Assembly: GCA_031213475.1 (NCBI GenBank)
Contig: JARUPZ010000024.1
Coordinates: 3,961,991 to 4,025,990 of the forward strand
Length of the DNA: 64,000 nt
Direction: 5' to 3'
DNA from: Nereocystis luetkeana
Lineage: Eukaryota; Sar; Phaeophyceae; Laminariales; Laminariaceae
This document shows, in pieces, positions 62,939-64,000 of this stretch (position 1 is its first letter; every line of letters starts with the position of its first letter). A program made the translations under genes and the position numbers. A model generated the notes under the pieces. That model made no database searches. It worked only from the letters and a program-made list of their open reading frames with translations, and had not been told where the DNA came from.

Positions 62939-64000
62939 ACAAGGCGCTTCGCTCCGCCGGCGGCCTACGCCGCCCGCTACGCTCGCTCAGGAAGGAAAAA
63001 AGTACATCAAATTATGCGAAGCGAACAGAGGTCCACGAATGTGTTTAGTGTTTTCAAGGAACGTAATTGCAAACCGGCGACTTGATAATGCCAAGAGTCC
63101 CGCCGCCATGCTTCAGGAAAAAACACCTCCGACGTCAGCTTGGATGCCACATATACGCTTCTCGTCGCGGATGTCGTACGTACGTACATACACCCCAGGT
63201 AGGGTAACACTGTCTGTACTTATTTTCTTCTTTCGATGTGCTCTATGTCTGTACTGTATGTACGAAGAAAGCGAAAGCACAGCACGGCACAGCAGAAATA
63301 ACAACGACAATGAAACCGAGAACTCGGAAAGGAAAAAAAATCCCCGTCCCCTCTCGTGTAATATTTTTCTTCCTCATTGGAACACCATACACCCGGTCGA
63401 AAAGAAGAAAAGAAAAAATCGCACAGAAGAGCTTTTCTCTCAGCCTCGTACGCCGCCCGCCCCTCTCGCGACCACCTCGCTACCGATTCGGTCCGGGTAA
63501 AGCTTTTATCACTCTCTGCCACAATCAGCCCCGTCGCCCGCCCCGCGTGAAGCCCGGTGCTCACCGTGGCCGTCGTTCGCCAGCTCGATAACGTTGGTGT
63601 TCAAACTGCACACTTCCCTCTTTCAACTTCAGCGTGGTCGCAAAGATAAGCACCGCTTGAATATTATCTTGCCGTCCCGAACGACCTTTATAAACTCGTA
63701 CATACTCTATCAACAATCATAAATCGAAGCCAGACGAAGCCCGTTCATGCATCCCTCGTGTCTCGAGGCACACGCGACGCCTAGGCACGAAAGCGGCGAT
63801 CGCGCTCCTTGCAACCCCCCCTCTACCCGCCAGCACCCGCTGGCATTCGCGACGGTGCCGGGTCCTCCTGCGATGCCGTGCTCGGAGAACACGCACACGA
63901 AACGAAAAAAGAAAAAAGGAAGAAATTACCGAGAAAACAAAGAACTGCTGGAAAGGCCAGGCAAGTAATGAAAGGAGGCGGTTTGGAAGTGGGAGCTCTG
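62939..64000 (+). repeat. 1.2-kb tandem duplication, unit 2 (runs off the window)
   Basis: Direct copy of 61727 onward, with a ~75-bp segment (63102-63180) not present in unit 1 and other small indels. The matching blocks are at 62940, 63082, 63196, 63441 and 63540. It is still in register with unit 1 at the window end, so the array may continue beyond 64000. Confidence 0.85.

Overview
The window reads as nuclear DNA of a stramenopile, most likely a brown alga (Phaeophyceae). The main evidence is an uninterrupted 685-codon gene (33742-35799, minus strand) built from 17 copies of the EsV-1-7 cysteine repeat. That family is known mainly from brown algae (for example IMMEDIATE UPRIGHT in Ectocarpus) and their phaeoviruses. 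Genes are sparse, introns are spliceosomal GT-AG and up to several kb long, and most of the sequence is transposon debris, minisatellites and CTG/CAG, CTA, CCCT and poly-C tracts. A genus cannot be assigned by eye.

Layout. 1-13661: a plus-strand gene for a CABLES-type (Cdk5 and Abl enzyme substrate) cyclin-box protein. Four exons are convincing (2580-2732, 4734-4928, 5355-5465, 12047-12268) and a terminal exon near 13365-13661 is tentative; all introns between the firm exons are phase 0. The 5' exons are outside the window or not recognisable. Its introns carry repeat arrays, including the 6.6-kb third intron. 13800-16790: a CCAAT-rich minisatellite and three dispersed repeat families (called here REP-C, REP-A, REP-B). 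16790-20965: a dead Ty1/copia element with gag, protease and integrase but no reverse transcriptase. It is bracketed by 60-bp palindromes and carries an inverted second copy of its own gag zinc-knuckle region. 21099-26140: tandem and dispersed repeats. 26141-33740: few recognisable features, apart from a 5'-truncated LINE remnant at 30005-30985 (minus).

33742-35799 is the EsV-1-7 gene. 37904-39280 holds nested DNA transposons (a piggyBac-like MITE and a hAT-like insertion inside REP-D). 41244-44977 (minus) is a nearly complete APE-endonuclease/reverse-transcriptase LINE broken by one frameshift. 49600-51062 holds another REP-D copy and a tRNA-derived SINE-like sequence. 53110-57215 carries GACGGG-type arrays in opposite orientations at its two ends, with (CTA)56 and REP-A/B/C copies between them. 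57245-59500 is a 2.25-kb imperfect foldback. 61727-64000 is a 1.2-kb tandem duplication running off the end.

Host genes supported with confidence are therefore two: the CABLES-like cyclin-box gene and the EsV-1-7 gene. Everything else recognisable is mobile or repetitive. No rRNA, canonical tRNA, CRISPR array or prokaryotic operon was seen. All repeat boundaries were drawn by eye and should be read as accurate to roughly 5-30 bases.
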